Assembly: GCF_016756595.1 (NCBI RefSeq) | Contig: NZ_AP023257.1 | Coordinates: 1,938,001-2,002,000, forward strand | Source of the DNA: Mesorhizobium sp. L-2-11 | GTDB taxonomy: Bacteria > Pseudomonadota > Alphaproteobacteria > Rhizobiales > Rhizobiaceae | DNA length: 64,000 nt | Reading direction: 5' to 3' | In this document: in pieces, positions 30,438 through 39,622 of the stretch | Position numbering within the stretch: the first letter of the stretch is position 1 | How the letters are laid out: the number at the start of each line of letters is the position of its first letter | Made by a program: the position numbers and the translations under genes | The notes under the pieces: generated by a model | The model's input: only the letters and a program-made list of their open reading frames with translations | What the model was told of the DNA's origin: nothing | Databases searched by the model: none

Positions 30438-32770
30438 CTGTGTTCTCTCCCTTGCGCGGCCGTCAACGCGACCAGCTTTTCCTCATAGTATTCGAAGGCG
30501 TCCGCGGATGCGCCGGCATAATTTTCGATGCAGACCAGGCAGGTCTGGGCCGAGCAGCCCTGGCCAAACTGTGAGGTGCCGACGTCGAGCGTCAGGACGT
30601 TCGGATTGCCGGCGATTTCCAGCCCGCTGTTTCCGGAGGGCGTGAACCAGGCGCCGGTCGGCAGCACGACGACGCCCTCCCGGACGCTGTCGCTCACCTG
30701 CGCCGTCGCAAGGCAGGCGCCACGGTCGTTCCACAACCTGATGCAATCGCCGTCGGCGATGCCGAGCGCTTCGGCGTCGGCGGGATTGATCCGCGCCTGC
30801 TCGCGTCCGCCGCGCTTCATCGCCCGGCTGGTCGCGGCGGTCTCCAGTTGGCTGTGCAGTCGCCCGACCGGTTGATGGGAGATGAGGTGGAACCGGCCGG
30901 TCTTGCCGGCGCCGCCCAGCCACTCCGCCGGCTCGATCCAGGCCGGGTGCGCCCGGCAGTCGGCATAATCGAGCTTTGCCAGCGTTTCGCTGCCGAGCAC
31001 GATCCTGCCGCTCTCGGTGTCCAACGCATGGTCCTCGGGGTGGTCGCGGAACTCGGCCAGATAGGTGTGCTCCGCCTTGACCGGGCAGCGCGCGTAGCCC
31101 TGCTCCCAGAAGGCGTCGAAATCCGGCATGTCGAAGCCGAGGCGCCTGGCCGTGTCGTCCCGGCTGATCGCGTAGAGATGGCGCAACCAGCCCATCTCGT
31201 CGCGTCCCTCGTTGAAGCGCTCGCCGACGCCCAGCTTGCCGGCAATCGCGTCGAAGATGGCGAAGTCCGACCGCGCCTGGCCTACGGGGTCGATCGCCCG
31301 GTGCATCGCGAAGATGAAGTCGCTGCGCTTGTTGCCGGCGATGTCGTTGCGTTCGATCGAGGTGTTCGCCGGCAGGACGATGTCGGCGCGCTGCGCCGTG
31401 GCGGTGAACATCGGATCCTGGACGATGATCGTTTCCGGACGCGTCCAGGCCCGGGCGAGCCGGTTGAGATCCTGGTGATGGTGGTAGGGGTTGCCGCCCG
31501 CCCAGTAGACGAGCCGGATGTCGGGATAGATCCGCGTCTGCCCTTCATAGCTGTAGGACGCGCCCGGATTGAGCAGCATGTCAGCGATGCGCGCCACCGG
31601 AATGAAACTGTCGATCGGCTTGGCGAGCTGCGACATGCCCGGCGATTTGCCGAGATTGAGCGGCGCGCCGACGCCGCCGAGCGAGGCGTAACCGTAGCCG
31701 ACGCCGCCGCCCGGCAAGCCGATCTGGCCGATCATCGACGCCAGACCGAGCGCCGCCCAGAAGGGCTGCTCGCCGTGCTGGGCGCGCTGCAGGCTCCAGC
31801 TCACGGTGAGCATGCTGCGCGTCTCGACCAGGCGGCGCGCCAGCTGCGCGATCGCGTCCGCTGGCAGCTCGCAGATGCCGGCCGCCCAGGCCGCATCTTT
31901 GCGCACGCCGTCCCCATCGCCTTCGAGATAGGCGAGAAGGCGGTCCGCGCCGCTTGTGCAGCGGACGAGGAAACCCCGGTCATGGCGTCCCGCCTTGACG
32001 ATCTCTCCGGCGAGACCCAGCATCAGTGCGGTGTCGGTGTCGGTGTTCGGCCGGATCGGCCACCATTCTGCCGCCAGCCAATCGGGGAGGTCGTCGCGCA
32101 GGGGCGAGACCAGGACGACCTTCACCCCGCGCTGTGCAAGCCGCCGCAGATGCGTCTCCAGCCTATGGCTGCCGATGCCGCCCGCCTCGCTCTGGGCCGT
32201 GCGTGGCGACAGCGCCCCGAACACGACGAGCGTCTCGGTGTGCTCGGCGATCATGTCCAGCGTGTTCGCCTGTCCGCCGCAGGCGTCGTCGTTGCCGAGA
32301 GTGTGGCGCAGGATCACCGGCCCGGCCGCGATCGAATAGGTGTCGACATGACCGGTATAGCCGCCGGCCAGGTTCAGCGTCCGCTTGAGCAGCGACGAGG
32401 CATGGTGAAAGCGCCCGCAGCTTGTCCAGCCATAGGAGCCGGCAAAAATGGACGCGTTGCCGAATTCGCCAGAGACGCGCCGGATCTCATCCGCCACCAG
32501 CGTCGTCGCCTCGTCCCAGCTGACCGGCACGAACCTCTCGCTGCCGCGGCCGCCGCGGTCGCTCGCCTGTCGCTTTTTGAGCCATCCGGATCTGACCATC
32601 GGCCGCAGCACGCGGCGGTCGGGCTTCGCCCATTCGCGGATCGATTGAATCATCGGCGAAGGCGCCGGATCGTGCTCAAAGGGCTCGACGCCGACGATGC
32701 GGCCAGCCTCGACGAGGATCGTGTAGGCGCCCCAGTGGCTGCAGTGCGGAAATCGTCTGATTGCTGCCAT
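30434..32770 (-). CDS. Molybdopterin oxidoreductase, DMSO/biotin-sulfoxide reductase type
   Basis: A 778-residue enzyme. The N-terminus (CSHWGAYTILVEAGRIVGVE) lacks the four-Cys iron-sulfur motif, as in BisC/TorA/DorA-type enzymes with Ser as Mo ligand; the GSYGWTSCGRFHHASSLLKR stretch holds the likely Ser. It also has the bis-MGD segments GGNPYHHHQDLNRLARAW and a C-terminal GDCIRLWNDRGACLATAQV. No twin-arginine signal, so it should be cytoplasmic like BisC. It reduces S- or N-oxides in known relatives. It is gene 8 of the operon, 12 nt after the ThDP enzyme. Confidence 0.9.
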   Translation of the reverse strand: MAAIRRFPHCSHWGAYTILVEAGRIVGVEPFEHDPAPSPMIQSIREWAKPDRRVLRPMVRSGWLKKRQASDRGGRGSERFVPVSWDEATTLVADEIRRVSGEFGNASIFAGSYGWTSCGRFHHASSLLKRTLNLAGGYTGHVDTYSIAAGPVILRHTLGNDDACGGQANTLDMIAEHTETLVVFGALSPRTAQSEAGGIGSHRLETHLRRLAQRGVKVVLVSPLRDDLPDWLAAEWWPIRPNTDTDTALMLGLAGEIVKAGRHDRGFLVRCTSGADRLLAYLEGDGDGVRKDAAWAAGICELPADAIAQLARRLVETRSMLTVSWSLQRAQHGEQPFWAALGLASMIGQIGLPGGGVGYGYASLGGVGAPLNLGKSPGMSQLAKPIDSFIPVARIADMLLNPGASYSYEGQTRIYPDIRLVYWAGGNPYHHHQDLNRLARAWTRPETIIVQDPMFTATAQRADIVLPANTSIERNDIAGNKRSDFIFAMHRAIDPVGQARSDFAIFDAIAGKLGVGERFNEGRDEMGWLRHLYAISRDDTARRLGFDMPDFDAFWEQGYARCPVKAEHTYLAEFRDHPEDHALDTESGRIVLGSETLAKLDYADCRAHPAWIEPAEWLGGAGKTGRFHLISHQPVGRLHSQLETAATSRAMKRGGREQARINPADAEALGIADGDCIRLWNDRGACLATAQVSDSVREGVVVLPTGAWFTPSGNSGLEIAGNPNVLTLDVGTSQFGQGCSAQTCLVCIENYAGASADAFEYYEEKLVALTAAQGREHR

Positions 32771-32782
32771 TTCAGCCCCTGC

Positions 32783-34333
32783 TCAGATCATCGCTTCGAT
32801 AAGGAACGGTCCCTTGCGCCGGCAGGCCGAGGCCAGCAGGTCGGCAAAACCGTCCGCGGTCTCGGCGCGCGCCGCCTCCACGCCCATGCCGGCGGCGAGC
32901 TTGACCCAGTCCAGCGCCGGGTCGTCGAGATTCAGCATGCGGCTGGCGTTCTCGCCGGGCGGTCCGGCCCCGACATTGTTCAGTTCGCCCAGCAGGATCT
33001 GGTAGCGGCGGTTGGCGAAGATGATGGTGACGACATCGAGCTTCTCGCGCGCATGCGTCCACAAGGCCTGGACGGTGTACATGCCGCTGCCGTCGGCCTG
33101 CAGCACGATCACCTTGCGATCAGGACAGGCTAAGGCGGCACCGGCGGCGAGCGGCAGGCCGATCCCGATGGCGCCCCCGGTGAGCTGGAGGAAATCGTGC
33201 GGCTCGGCACCGTAGGTGCTGCGGAAGAAGTCGCGCCCGGAACTGACCGATTCGTCGCAGATGATGGCGTCGGCGGGCATGTGCCGGGCAAGCGCGATCG
33301 CGATCGCCTCGGGCGTGAGCCGCCCGGACGGCAATTCGGGCGAATGCCGCAGCGCCAGGCGCGCCGGCGGCGCTTCGCCGGCGCCGACCGCGTCGAACAG
33401 CGCTGCGATCGCCGCGACGGGGTCCTCGCCCGCGACGTAGAGGTCCAGCACGTGACAGTCCTTGGGCAACATGCTTCCCGGCTTTCCCGGATAGGCGAAG
33501 AAGCCGACCGGAGCCTTCGCGCCGACAAGGATCACCTGTTCGGTTTCGGCGAATGTCCTGACCGCCTGATCGATGACATAGGGCACCCGGTCCACGGCCA
33601 CGCGCCCGGCGCCGCGCTGCATGCGGCCGTTCGCCTGTTGCGCCATCAGGCGCGCACCGGTGCGGGCGGCGATGCGGTCGAGACGCTCGAGCTGCGTCGA
33701 GCGTAGTGCAGGTCCGGTCGCCAGGATCACTGTTGGCCGACCCGAGCGCAGCGCAGCGACCGCGGCGTCGATGCGCGTCTGGTCGGGGCGGGCCGGCGTG
33801 GCGGGGGGAAGGGGCGCCGGCAGGCCGCGCGACGTTTGGCTCCACGCGGCGTCGGCATGCAGGACCATGGTCGCGATCTGGCCCGGCGTGCCGCGGGCGG
33901 CGCGGATCGCATCCTGCGCCCGCTCGCCGACCGTATCGGCGGTCTCGGCGCGCCCCACCCAGTGCGACATCGGCCAGGCGAGGGAGTCGATGTCGCAGGT
34001 GAGCGGCGCATCATGCACAAGGTGGCAGGTCGCGTGATCGCCAACCACGTTGACGATCGGCGAGCCGGCGCGCCGCGCGTTGTGGAGATTGGCCAGGCCG
34101 TTGGCCAGACCCGGACCGAGGTGGAGCAGCGTCGCCGCCGGCTTGTCGGCCATGCGGGCATAGCCGTCGGCCGCGCCGGTGACCACGCCCTCGAACAGGC
34201 CGAGCACGCAGCGCATGCGCGGCTGGCGGTCCAGCGCTGCCACGAAATGCATTTCCGATGTGCCCGGGTTGGCGAAGCACATTTCGATGTCGTTGGCGAG
34301 CAGTGTCTCGCATAGCAGGTCGGCACCGTTCAT
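32783..34333 (-). CDS. Thiamine-diphosphate enzyme, acetolactate synthase-like
   Basis: A 516-residue three-domain ThDP enzyme. The N-terminal domain has the catalytic Glu in LGLFEGVVTGAADGYARM and ANPGTSEMHFV. A middle domain follows, then the C-terminal cofactor site QADGSGMYTVQALWTHARE and IIFANRRYQ (ADG instead of GDG at the Mg motif). The subgroup is annotated as acetolactate synthase but is closer in look to benzoylformate/2-oxoacid decarboxylases. Its ATG overlaps the kinase stop (ATGA). It may decarboxylate or ligate a 2-oxoacid in this operon's pathway. Confidence 0.88.
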   Translation of the reverse strand: MNGADLLCETLLANDIEMCFANPGTSEMHFVAALDRQPRMRCVLGLFEGVVTGAADGYARMADKPAATLLHLGPGLANGLANLHNARRAGSPIVNVVGDHATCHLVHDAPLTCDIDSLAWPMSHWVGRAETADTVGERAQDAIRAARGTPGQIATMVLHADAAWSQTSRGLPAPLPPATPARPDQTRIDAAVAALRSGRPTVILATGPALRSTQLERLDRIAARTGARLMAQQANGRMQRGAGRVAVDRVPYVIDQAVRTFAETEQVILVGAKAPVGFFAYPGKPGSMLPKDCHVLDLYVAGEDPVAAIAALFDAVGAGEAPPARLALRHSPELPSGRLTPEAIAIALARHMPADAIICDESVSSGRDFFRSTYGAEPHDFLQLTGGAIGIGLPLAAGAALACPDRKVIVLQADGSGMYTVQALWTHAREKLDVVTIIFANRRYQILLGELNNVGAGPPGENASRMLNLDDPALDWVKLAAGMGVEAARAETADGFADLLASACRRKGPFLIEAMI

Positions 34334-35841
34334 TGGCGCGTGGTCTCCATCATGTCCGCAAGATCACGGATCGCGGCCATCCTTTGCCAATGCGGCGAGA
34401 TCGAATCGAGCAGGTCCACAAACAGTGCGTATTTTTCCCGGGCATACTGCGCCACCTTGCCGGTCCGCGGCGCGGCGACGGCATCGGGCGCCACCACCCA
34501 CGAGCCGGCGAGTTCGGCGTCGCCAGTGCCGAGCAGATGTCTGGCGCCGATGGCGGCCAGCCCGCGCAAGCCGGCCTGGGCCCCGCCGGCGCGCTCGACC
34601 TGGGTGTCCAGAAGCGTCGCCAGGAACCCGGCGAAGTGGGGGTCCGCCGCCAGGCCTCCGCCGAGTGAGAGGACGCCGGCGGGCGCATTCATCATCTCGT
34701 GGCTGGCGCGCGCGACGAATGCCAGGCCTTCGCGGGCGGCCCAGGCGATCTGTTCGGGCCGGGCGTGTGCGGTCAGACCGAACAGCGCGCCGCTGGCATT
34801 GGGCGACGTATAGGGAGCCCGCTCGCCGCCCGGCTCGAGGAACGGGTGCAGGATCAGTCCGGAATAGGCAGGTTCGGCATGGGCCGGTAGGCCAGCCGCG
34901 ATGCGCCCGATGTGCTGGAAAAGCGTCGCGCCGTTGAAGCTCGGTTGAAACAGGAAATAGCCGTCGCCGAGCACGAAACGCTGCAGCATGGCCCCAGCCG
35001 GCGCCGCCGGCGTCAGCGCCGGGTCCAGGATGTGGCACGCATGGATGGCGCTGGTGCCGAAGATCGAGGCGCGCGTCACCGCCGGCCGGACGCCGAGACC
35101 GAGGCCGACAAGGGTCGACTGGACGTCGCCGGGCCCGAGCAGCACCGGTGTGCCCGCCGCGATGCCGGTAGCCGAGGCCGCTTGCGGCGAAAGCCTGGCG
35201 CGGCATTCGCCGACCGGGGCGAAGTCGGGCAGGAGTTCCAGCCCGCGCGGCAGGCCGAGCGTCCGCTGGACGATCGGCGACAGGGCGCCCGAACGCCAGT
35301 CGCCCCAGACGGGCAGGGCGGCCGTCGGCTCGCCAAGCAGGGCGTGTGTCAGCGTGAAGAACAGCCACTCCTTCAGCCGCAGCAGATGCGCGATCGTCGC
35401 CAGGCGCTGCGGGTCGTTGCGCTGCAGCCAGAGCAGCTGGAGGCTCTGCGACGCGGCGGTAGGACGCGACCCGGTCACCGCCTGGATCTCGTCCAGCGCG
35501 CCTGAGTCCTGCAGCTCGGACGCGATCTGCCGTGCCCGGCCGTCGAGCCAGGTCATGGCGTGGCCGGCGGGCCGAAGCTGCGCGTCGAGCGGCCACAGGC
35601 CATCACCCTGGCCGGTGACGAGGATGCCGTCGAGCGTCCCGCCGAGCCCGGCCGCGCACTCGCGCAGGACGGCGAAGGCATCGTCGCGGGTTGCGGCCAT
35701 GTCCTGCTCGATGCGGGCGCCGTCGCGCCGCAGCGCCCGGTTCTGGCGCTGCGCCGACGCCACGATCCGGCCATGCCGGTCGAAGGCGGCGGCCTTGACC
35801 GCCGTCGTCCCGGAATCGAGGCAGAGCAGGAAAGCGCTCAT
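34330..35841 (-). CDS. FGGY-family carbohydrate kinase
   Basis: A 503-residue kinase: N-terminal FGGY lobe with LLCLDSGTTAVKAAAFD, ITWLDGRA-like segment (AMTWLDGRARQIASEL) with the catalytic Asp region, and C-terminal lobe with the ATP-binding GVLSLGGGLAADPHF. Relatives phosphorylate xylulose, ribulose, erythritol and related polyols. It follows the class II aldolase gene by 8 nt, a common pairing in sugar and sugar-acid breakdown. The start is ATG 35841; the open frame continues upstream only as a shadow of the aldolase gene. Confidence 0.9.
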   Translation of the reverse strand: MSAFLLCLDSGTTAVKAAAFDRHGRIVASAQRQNRALRRDGARIEQDMAATRDDAFAVLRECAAGLGGTLDGILVTGQGDGLWPLDAQLRPAGHAMTWLDGRARQIASELQDSGALDEIQAVTGSRPTAASQSLQLLWLQRNDPQRLATIAHLLRLKEWLFFTLTHALLGEPTAALPVWGDWRSGALSPIVQRTLGLPRGLELLPDFAPVGECRARLSPQAASATGIAAGTPVLLGPGDVQSTLVGLGLGVRPAVTRASIFGTSAIHACHILDPALTPAAPAGAMLQRFVLGDGYFLFQPSFNGATLFQHIGRIAAGLPAHAEPAYSGLILHPFLEPGGERAPYTSPNASGALFGLTAHARPEQIAWAAREGLAFVARASHEMMNAPAGVLSLGGGLAADPHFAGFLATLLDTQVERAGGAQAGLRGLAAIGARHLLGTGDAELAGSWVVAPDAVAAPRTGKVAQYAREKYALFVDLLDSISPHWQRMAAIRDLADMMETTRQ

Positions 35842-35849
35842 GTCCTGGA

Positions 35850-36539
35850 TCAGGAGGCCCGCCGCAGCCCTTCGGGCGCGGCCGTGCCCTGCTGTCCGTA
35901 GGTCTTGAACTTCACCAGCACCTCCGCGATCTGGCTGTCCGAGAGCACCGGCGGTTCGCCGAGCGGCAGGCACAGAAGATATTGCTGCGCCAACTGCTCG
36001 ACCGTCACCGCAAGCGCCAGCGCGCGGGCGATGGAACCATGCGCCGCGATGACGCCGTGATGGGCCATGAGACAGGCGCGGCGGCCCTCCAGGGCCTTGA
36101 CCACGACGTCGGCCAGCGCCTGCGAGCCGAAGATCTCGTAAGGCGCGCATGGGATAGTGGCGCCGCCGGTCGCGGCGATCGAGTAATGGATCGCCGGAAT
36201 GTCCTTGCCGAGGATCGAGACGGTGGTCGCATGCGTTGAATGAGTGTGGACGACCGCCCTCAGGTCCGGCCGGGCGCGCAGGATGTCGCGGTGAAAGCGC
36301 CACTCGCTCGACGGCAGGACGTCGCCGGCGAAGCTGGCGTCCCAGTTCATCGCCACAACGTGCTCGGCGACGAGGTCCTTGTAGGGGATGCCGGTAGGGG
36401 AGATCAGGAATCCGTCGCCATGGCGGACACTGATGTTGCCTGCCGTGCCCTTGTTGATGCCGAGGCTGTTCATGCTGCGGCATGCCTCGATCAGTTCGGT
36501 TCTCAGCGCGTGTTCTTCGTCGGTCATTGCGGGTGCCAT
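35850..36539 (-). CDS. Class II aldolase/adducin family protein
   Basis: A 229-residue zinc-dependent aldolase like L-fuculose-phosphate aldolase: GINKGTAGNISVRHGDGFLI, SPTGIPYKDL, the catalytic Glu in SSEWRFHRDIL, the zinc ligands in AVVHTHSTHATTVSI and a third His in MAHHGVIAAHG. All active-site residues are present. It probably cleaves or decarboxylates a phosphorylated sugar or sugar acid made by the FGGY kinase. It begins 1 nt after the dehydrogenase stop. A second ATG at 36527 is a possible start. Confidence 0.92.
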   Translation of the reverse strand: MAPAMTDEEHALRTELIEACRSMNSLGINKGTAGNISVRHGDGFLISPTGIPYKDLVAEHVVAMNWDASFAGDVLPSSEWRFHRDILRARPDLRAVVHTHSTHATTVSILGKDIPAIHYSIAATGGATIPCAPYEIFGSQALADVVVKALEGRRACLMAHHGVIAAHGSIARALALAVTVEQLAQQYLLCLPLGEPPVLSDSQIAEVLVKFKTYGQQGTAAPEGLRRAS

Positions 36540-36540
36540 C

Positions 36541-37602
36541 TCACTTTGTCGGGTAGAGGGGTTGCCTGCCTTCCAGGATGCGACCGATATCCTCGGCGAT
36601 CATGTCGGCAGCCTTGGCGATGGAAAGGCGCGAGGCGCCGGCTATGTGCGGCGACAGCGTCACGTTGGGCAGCTTCAGCAGCGGCCAATCGGCCGGCGGC
36701 GGTTCGGGATCGAAAGTATCGAGCGCCGCGCCGCGCAACTGTCTCGACACCAGCGCGTCGTAAAGTGCGTCGTAGTCGAGCACCTGGCCGCGTGTCGTGT
36801 TGACGATGTAGGAGCCGGGCTTCATCGAGGCGATCTGGGCGCGGCCGATCATGCCTTTGGTCTGCGGTGTGACGCGCGGATGCAAGGTGACGACGTCCGA
36901 ATGGGACAGGAGTTCGTGCAGCTCCATCTTCTGGATGCCGGCCTCGGCCTCTTCCTGCGTCAGATGGCGGAACGGATCATGGGTGACGATGCGGCAGCCG
37001 AACGGCCGCAGCAGCCGCGCCACGCGCGAGCCGATGTCGCCGAAGCCGACGATGCCGATCGTGAGCTCGCCCAGTTCCGGGCCGACATGGTCGTAATGGT
37101 AGAATTCGCGGCGGAATTCACCGCTCGCCACCGACAGATGGCCCCGTGTCAGGTTACGCGTCTGCGCCAGCAGCGAGGCGATGGTGAACTCCGCGACCGC
37201 CGAGGCGTTGCGGCCGGGCGTGTTGACGACGGTGATGCCGCGGGCGCGAGCCGCCGCCATTTCGATGTTGACCGGCCCGCCGCGCGACACCGCGATGATC
37301 TTCAGCTTCGGCGCATGCCCGAGGCTGTCGGCCGTGATCGGCGCCAGGTGCGTCACCAGGATATCGAGGTCGGCGATGAACTCGAAATAGTGCTCCGGGC
37401 GGCCGACGAATTCGGCCACCGGAAGATGCGGATCGAACTTCGTCGACTGCAGCTTGAGCGGCCAGTCGAGCTGCATCTGCCGGTAGCTCGCCTCACGCTT
37501 GCCGAGCCGCCTCGACAGCGCCTGCTCGAAGAAGCCGGGCTGCATGAAGCCGTCGCCGATGATCCCGATCGACAGCGGACGCGTTTGCGATACCAGGTCC
37601 AT
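36541..37602 (-). CDS. D-2-hydroxyacid dehydrogenase (phosphoglycerate dehydrogenase-like)
   Basis: A 353-residue NAD-dependent dehydrogenase: active-site Arg in IIAVSRGGPVNIEMA, NAD-binding LTIGIVGFGDIGSRVARLL, Glu in AALDTFDPEPPP and the catalytic His in LSPHIAGAS. No ACT domain, so not the regulated serine-pathway enzyme. AGGAGTG precedes the ATG at 37602. It lies 14 nt after the CaiB-like gene in the operon. It could interconvert a 2-hydroxyacid and 2-oxoacid used by the ThDP enzyme. Confidence 0.9.
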   Translation of the reverse strand: MDLVSQTRPLSIGIIGDGFMQPGFFEQALSRRLGKREASYRQMQLDWPLKLQSTKFDPHLPVAEFVGRPEHYFEFIADLDILVTHLAPITADSLGHAPKLKIIAVSRGGPVNIEMAAARARGITVVNTPGRNASAVAEFTIASLLAQTRNLTRGHLSVASGEFRREFYHYDHVGPELGELTIGIVGFGDIGSRVARLLRPFGCRIVTHDPFRHLTQEEAEAGIQKMELHELLSHSDVVTLHPRVTPQTKGMIGRAQIASMKPGSYIVNTTRGQVLDYDALYDALVSRQLRGAALDTFDPEPPPADWPLLKLPNVTLSPHIAGASRLSIAKAADMIAEDIGRILEGRQPLYPTK

Positions 37603-37616
37603 GATTGGCGGCACTC

Positions 37617-38849
37617 CTATGCGGTCTTCGTCCTGGCCCGGGCGGGGCCGTCGCCGTCGAACCCGGGCAGGACGTCCCGGTACCGATCGCCGTCGACAGC
37701 GACCTCGCCAAGGATCTCGGCCGTATGCTCGGCGAAATGCGGCGGCGCCAACCGGTAGCTCGCCGGGGTTCGCGACATCCTGATCGGGCTGCCGGTGCCG
37801 CGGTAGGCGCCGATGTCGACCACCATCTCCCGGTGGCGGGTATGCGGGTCGGCGACGACCTGATCGATCCTGCGCACGGCGCCGCACGGCACGCCCGCCT
37901 TGATCAGAGTATCGGCGAGCGGATCGCATTCGAACGCGGCGAGCGCCTTTTCGAGTTCGACCTTCAGGCCATCGCGGTTGATGCTGCGCTCGCCATTGCT
38001 GGCGAAGCGCGGGTCGTCGGGCAGGTCGGGGCGTCCGATGATCCGGCACAGCGTCTGGAACTGCCGGTTGTTGCCGACGGCGAGGAAGATCGGCTCCGTT
38101 CCGGTGGCGAATGTGTCGTAGGGACAGATGTTCGGATGCGCGTTGCCGGACGGCTCTGCGACCTGGCCGGAGAGATAGTAGTTCGGCAAGTGGGGATGCA
38201 GCAGCGAAATGCCGCAATCATACAGCGTGGTTTCGACGAACTGGCCCTTGCCGCTCACCGCCCGCTCGTTGAGCGCCATAAGGATGCCGATCACCGCGTT
38301 GAGGCCGGTCACCATGTCGACGACCGGCAGGCCGACGCGCAGCGGCTGGCCGCCGAGTTCCCCGTTCACGCTCATGATGCCGGTCGTGGCCTGGATCGCG
38401 GCATCGTATCCCGGCAGGCCGCCGAGCGGCCCGTCGGCGCCGAAGCCGGAGACGCGGCAGTGGACGAGGCGCGGAAAGCGCCGCTCCAGCTCTTCACGGG
38501 TCAGGCCCCAGCGCTCGAGCGTGCCGGTCTTGAAGTTCTCGATGAAGACGTCCGCCGTCTCCAGCAGCGCCAAAAGCAGTTCCTGCCCGGCCGGCTGCGC
38601 CATGTCGAGCGCCATGCCGCGCTTGTTCCGGTTCAATCCGAGGAAGTAGCTCGCGGTCCCGTTGAGGAAGGGAGGGCCCCAGCCGCGCGTCTCGTCGCCC
38701 GCAGGTGGCTCGACCTTGATGACGGCCGCACCGTGGTCGGCCAACACCTGGCCGGCATAGGGACCGCCCAGCACGCGACTGGCGTCGATCACCTTGATGT
38801 TGGCCAGCGAGCCCGTGTTCAGCATCATCATCCTGTCCAGTTCATTCAT
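37617..38849 (-). CDS. CaiB/BaiF family CoA-transferase
   Basis: A 410-residue class III CoA-transferase: IKVIDASRVLGGPYAGQVLA, VIKVEPPAGDETRGWGPPF, NRNKRGMALDM, ADVFIENFKTGTLERWGL and the segment GLPGYDAAIQATTGIM containing the Asp that forms the acyl anhydride. It is closer to formyl-CoA or succinyl-CoA:acid transferases than the enzyme at 16.3 kb. Its ATG overlaps the preceding CoA-transferase stop by 4 nt, so three CoA-transferase polypeptides are made in a row. Confidence 0.92.
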   Translation of the reverse strand: MNELDRMMMLNTGSLANIKVIDASRVLGGPYAGQVLADHGAAVIKVEPPAGDETRGWGPPFLNGTASYFLGLNRNKRGMALDMAQPAGQELLLALLETADVFIENFKTGTLERWGLTREELERRFPRLVHCRVSGFGADGPLGGLPGYDAAIQATTGIMSVNGELGGQPLRVGLPVVDMVTGLNAVIGILMALNERAVSGKGQFVETTLYDCGISLLHPHLPNYYLSGQVAEPSGNAHPNICPYDTFATGTEPIFLAVGNNRQFQTLCRIIGRPDLPDDPRFASNGERSINRDGLKVELEKALAAFECDPLADTLIKAGVPCGAVRRIDQVVADPHTRHREMVVDIGAYRGTGSPIRMSRTPASYRLAPPHFAEHTAEILGEVAVDGDRYRDVLPGFDGDGPARARTKTA

Positions 38850-39622
38850 GAGGCGAGCCCGGCGGGCGCTTGAGCGCGGTCCAGATCCTTGCGCATCTGG
38901 TCGGCGAAGCCGGGATAGGTTTGCGCCAGCTCGTCGAGGACACGCCCGCGCAAAACGGCTAGCGTCGACTCGTCCGGGAGCTCCGTCTGTCGCGGCGCCT
39001 CGTCGTGGGCAAAGGTAAAACCGGTCGACCGGCTGATATCCTCCAGATCGTGACCGGGATGCACGCTTTCCAGCCGGAAGCCCGGCCGCGCCTTGTCGAA
39101 GGCAAACAGCGCCTTGCCGGTCAGCAACGCATAGGGCCCGCCGGCGCGGTAGACGCCGTCATCGCTGAGGCCGGGCGCGCTGACGAAATCGACCTTGTCG
39201 ATGAAGACGCGCGGGCTGTGTTCCTCGCGGAACAGGATCACGCGGGGCACGACGAAGTAGAGATAGCTGGAACCGAAGGAGCCGGGCCAGCGCACGCGCG
39301 AGCGCGGGTATTCGCCGGCGCCGACCAGGTTGACATTGCCGTGGCCGTCGATCTGGCCGCCGCCGAGGAAAAAGGCGTCGATGCGGCCCTGGCCGGCGCA
39401 GTCGAACAGCTCGGCCGAGCCGTTGGTGAAGAAGTTGTGCTCGACGGAGCCGAGGATCGACAGGCGCGGCTCGGGCGCTCCGGCCCGTGCCTTGATGGCG
39501 CGCAGCAGCATGGCGCCCGCGGCGGGAATCGGCGAGGAGGCGCCCACGGCGACGTGGCGAACCCCGTCCAGCAGCCGTGCGATGGTGACGATCAGCACCT
39601 CGCGTGGCAGGATCCGGCTCAT
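38846..39622 (-). CDS. CoA-transferase subunit B (glutaconate-type, family I)
   Basis: A 258-residue protein: VLIVTIARLLDGVRHVAVGA, LSILGSVEHNFFTNGS, DAFFLGGGQIDGHGNVNLVG and YRAGGPYALLTGKALFAFD, which is the beta-subunit layout of glutaconate CoA-transferase-like enzymes. The Glu in GSVEHNFF is the candidate catalytic residue. It overlaps subunit A by 4 nt (ATGA at 39622-39619). A longer open frame upstream is a shadow. It would move CoA to or from an organic acid entering the pathway. Confidence 0.88.
   Translation of the reverse strand: MSRILPREVLIVTIARLLDGVRHVAVGASSPIPAAGAMLLRAIKARAGAPEPRLSILGSVEHNFFTNGSAELFDCAGQGRIDAFFLGGGQIDGHGNVNLVGAGEYPRSRVRWPGSFGSSYLYFVVPRVILFREEHSPRVFIDKVDFVSAPGLSDDGVYRAGGPYALLTGKALFAFDKARPGFRLESVHPGHDLEDISRSTGFTFAHDEAPRQTELPDESTLAVLRGRVLDELAQTYPGFADQMRKDLDRAQAPAGLAS

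Noticed and set aside
30848..33133. 761-codon open frame antisense to the molybdoenzyme gene
   Set aside because: It is the complement of a well supported coding sequence in high-GC DNA; the product is low-complexity and resembles nothing.
34330..36483. 717-codon frame fusing the kinase to upstream sequence
   Set aside because: The first 214 codons are the shadow of the class II aldolase gene; the kinase fold starts at 35841.
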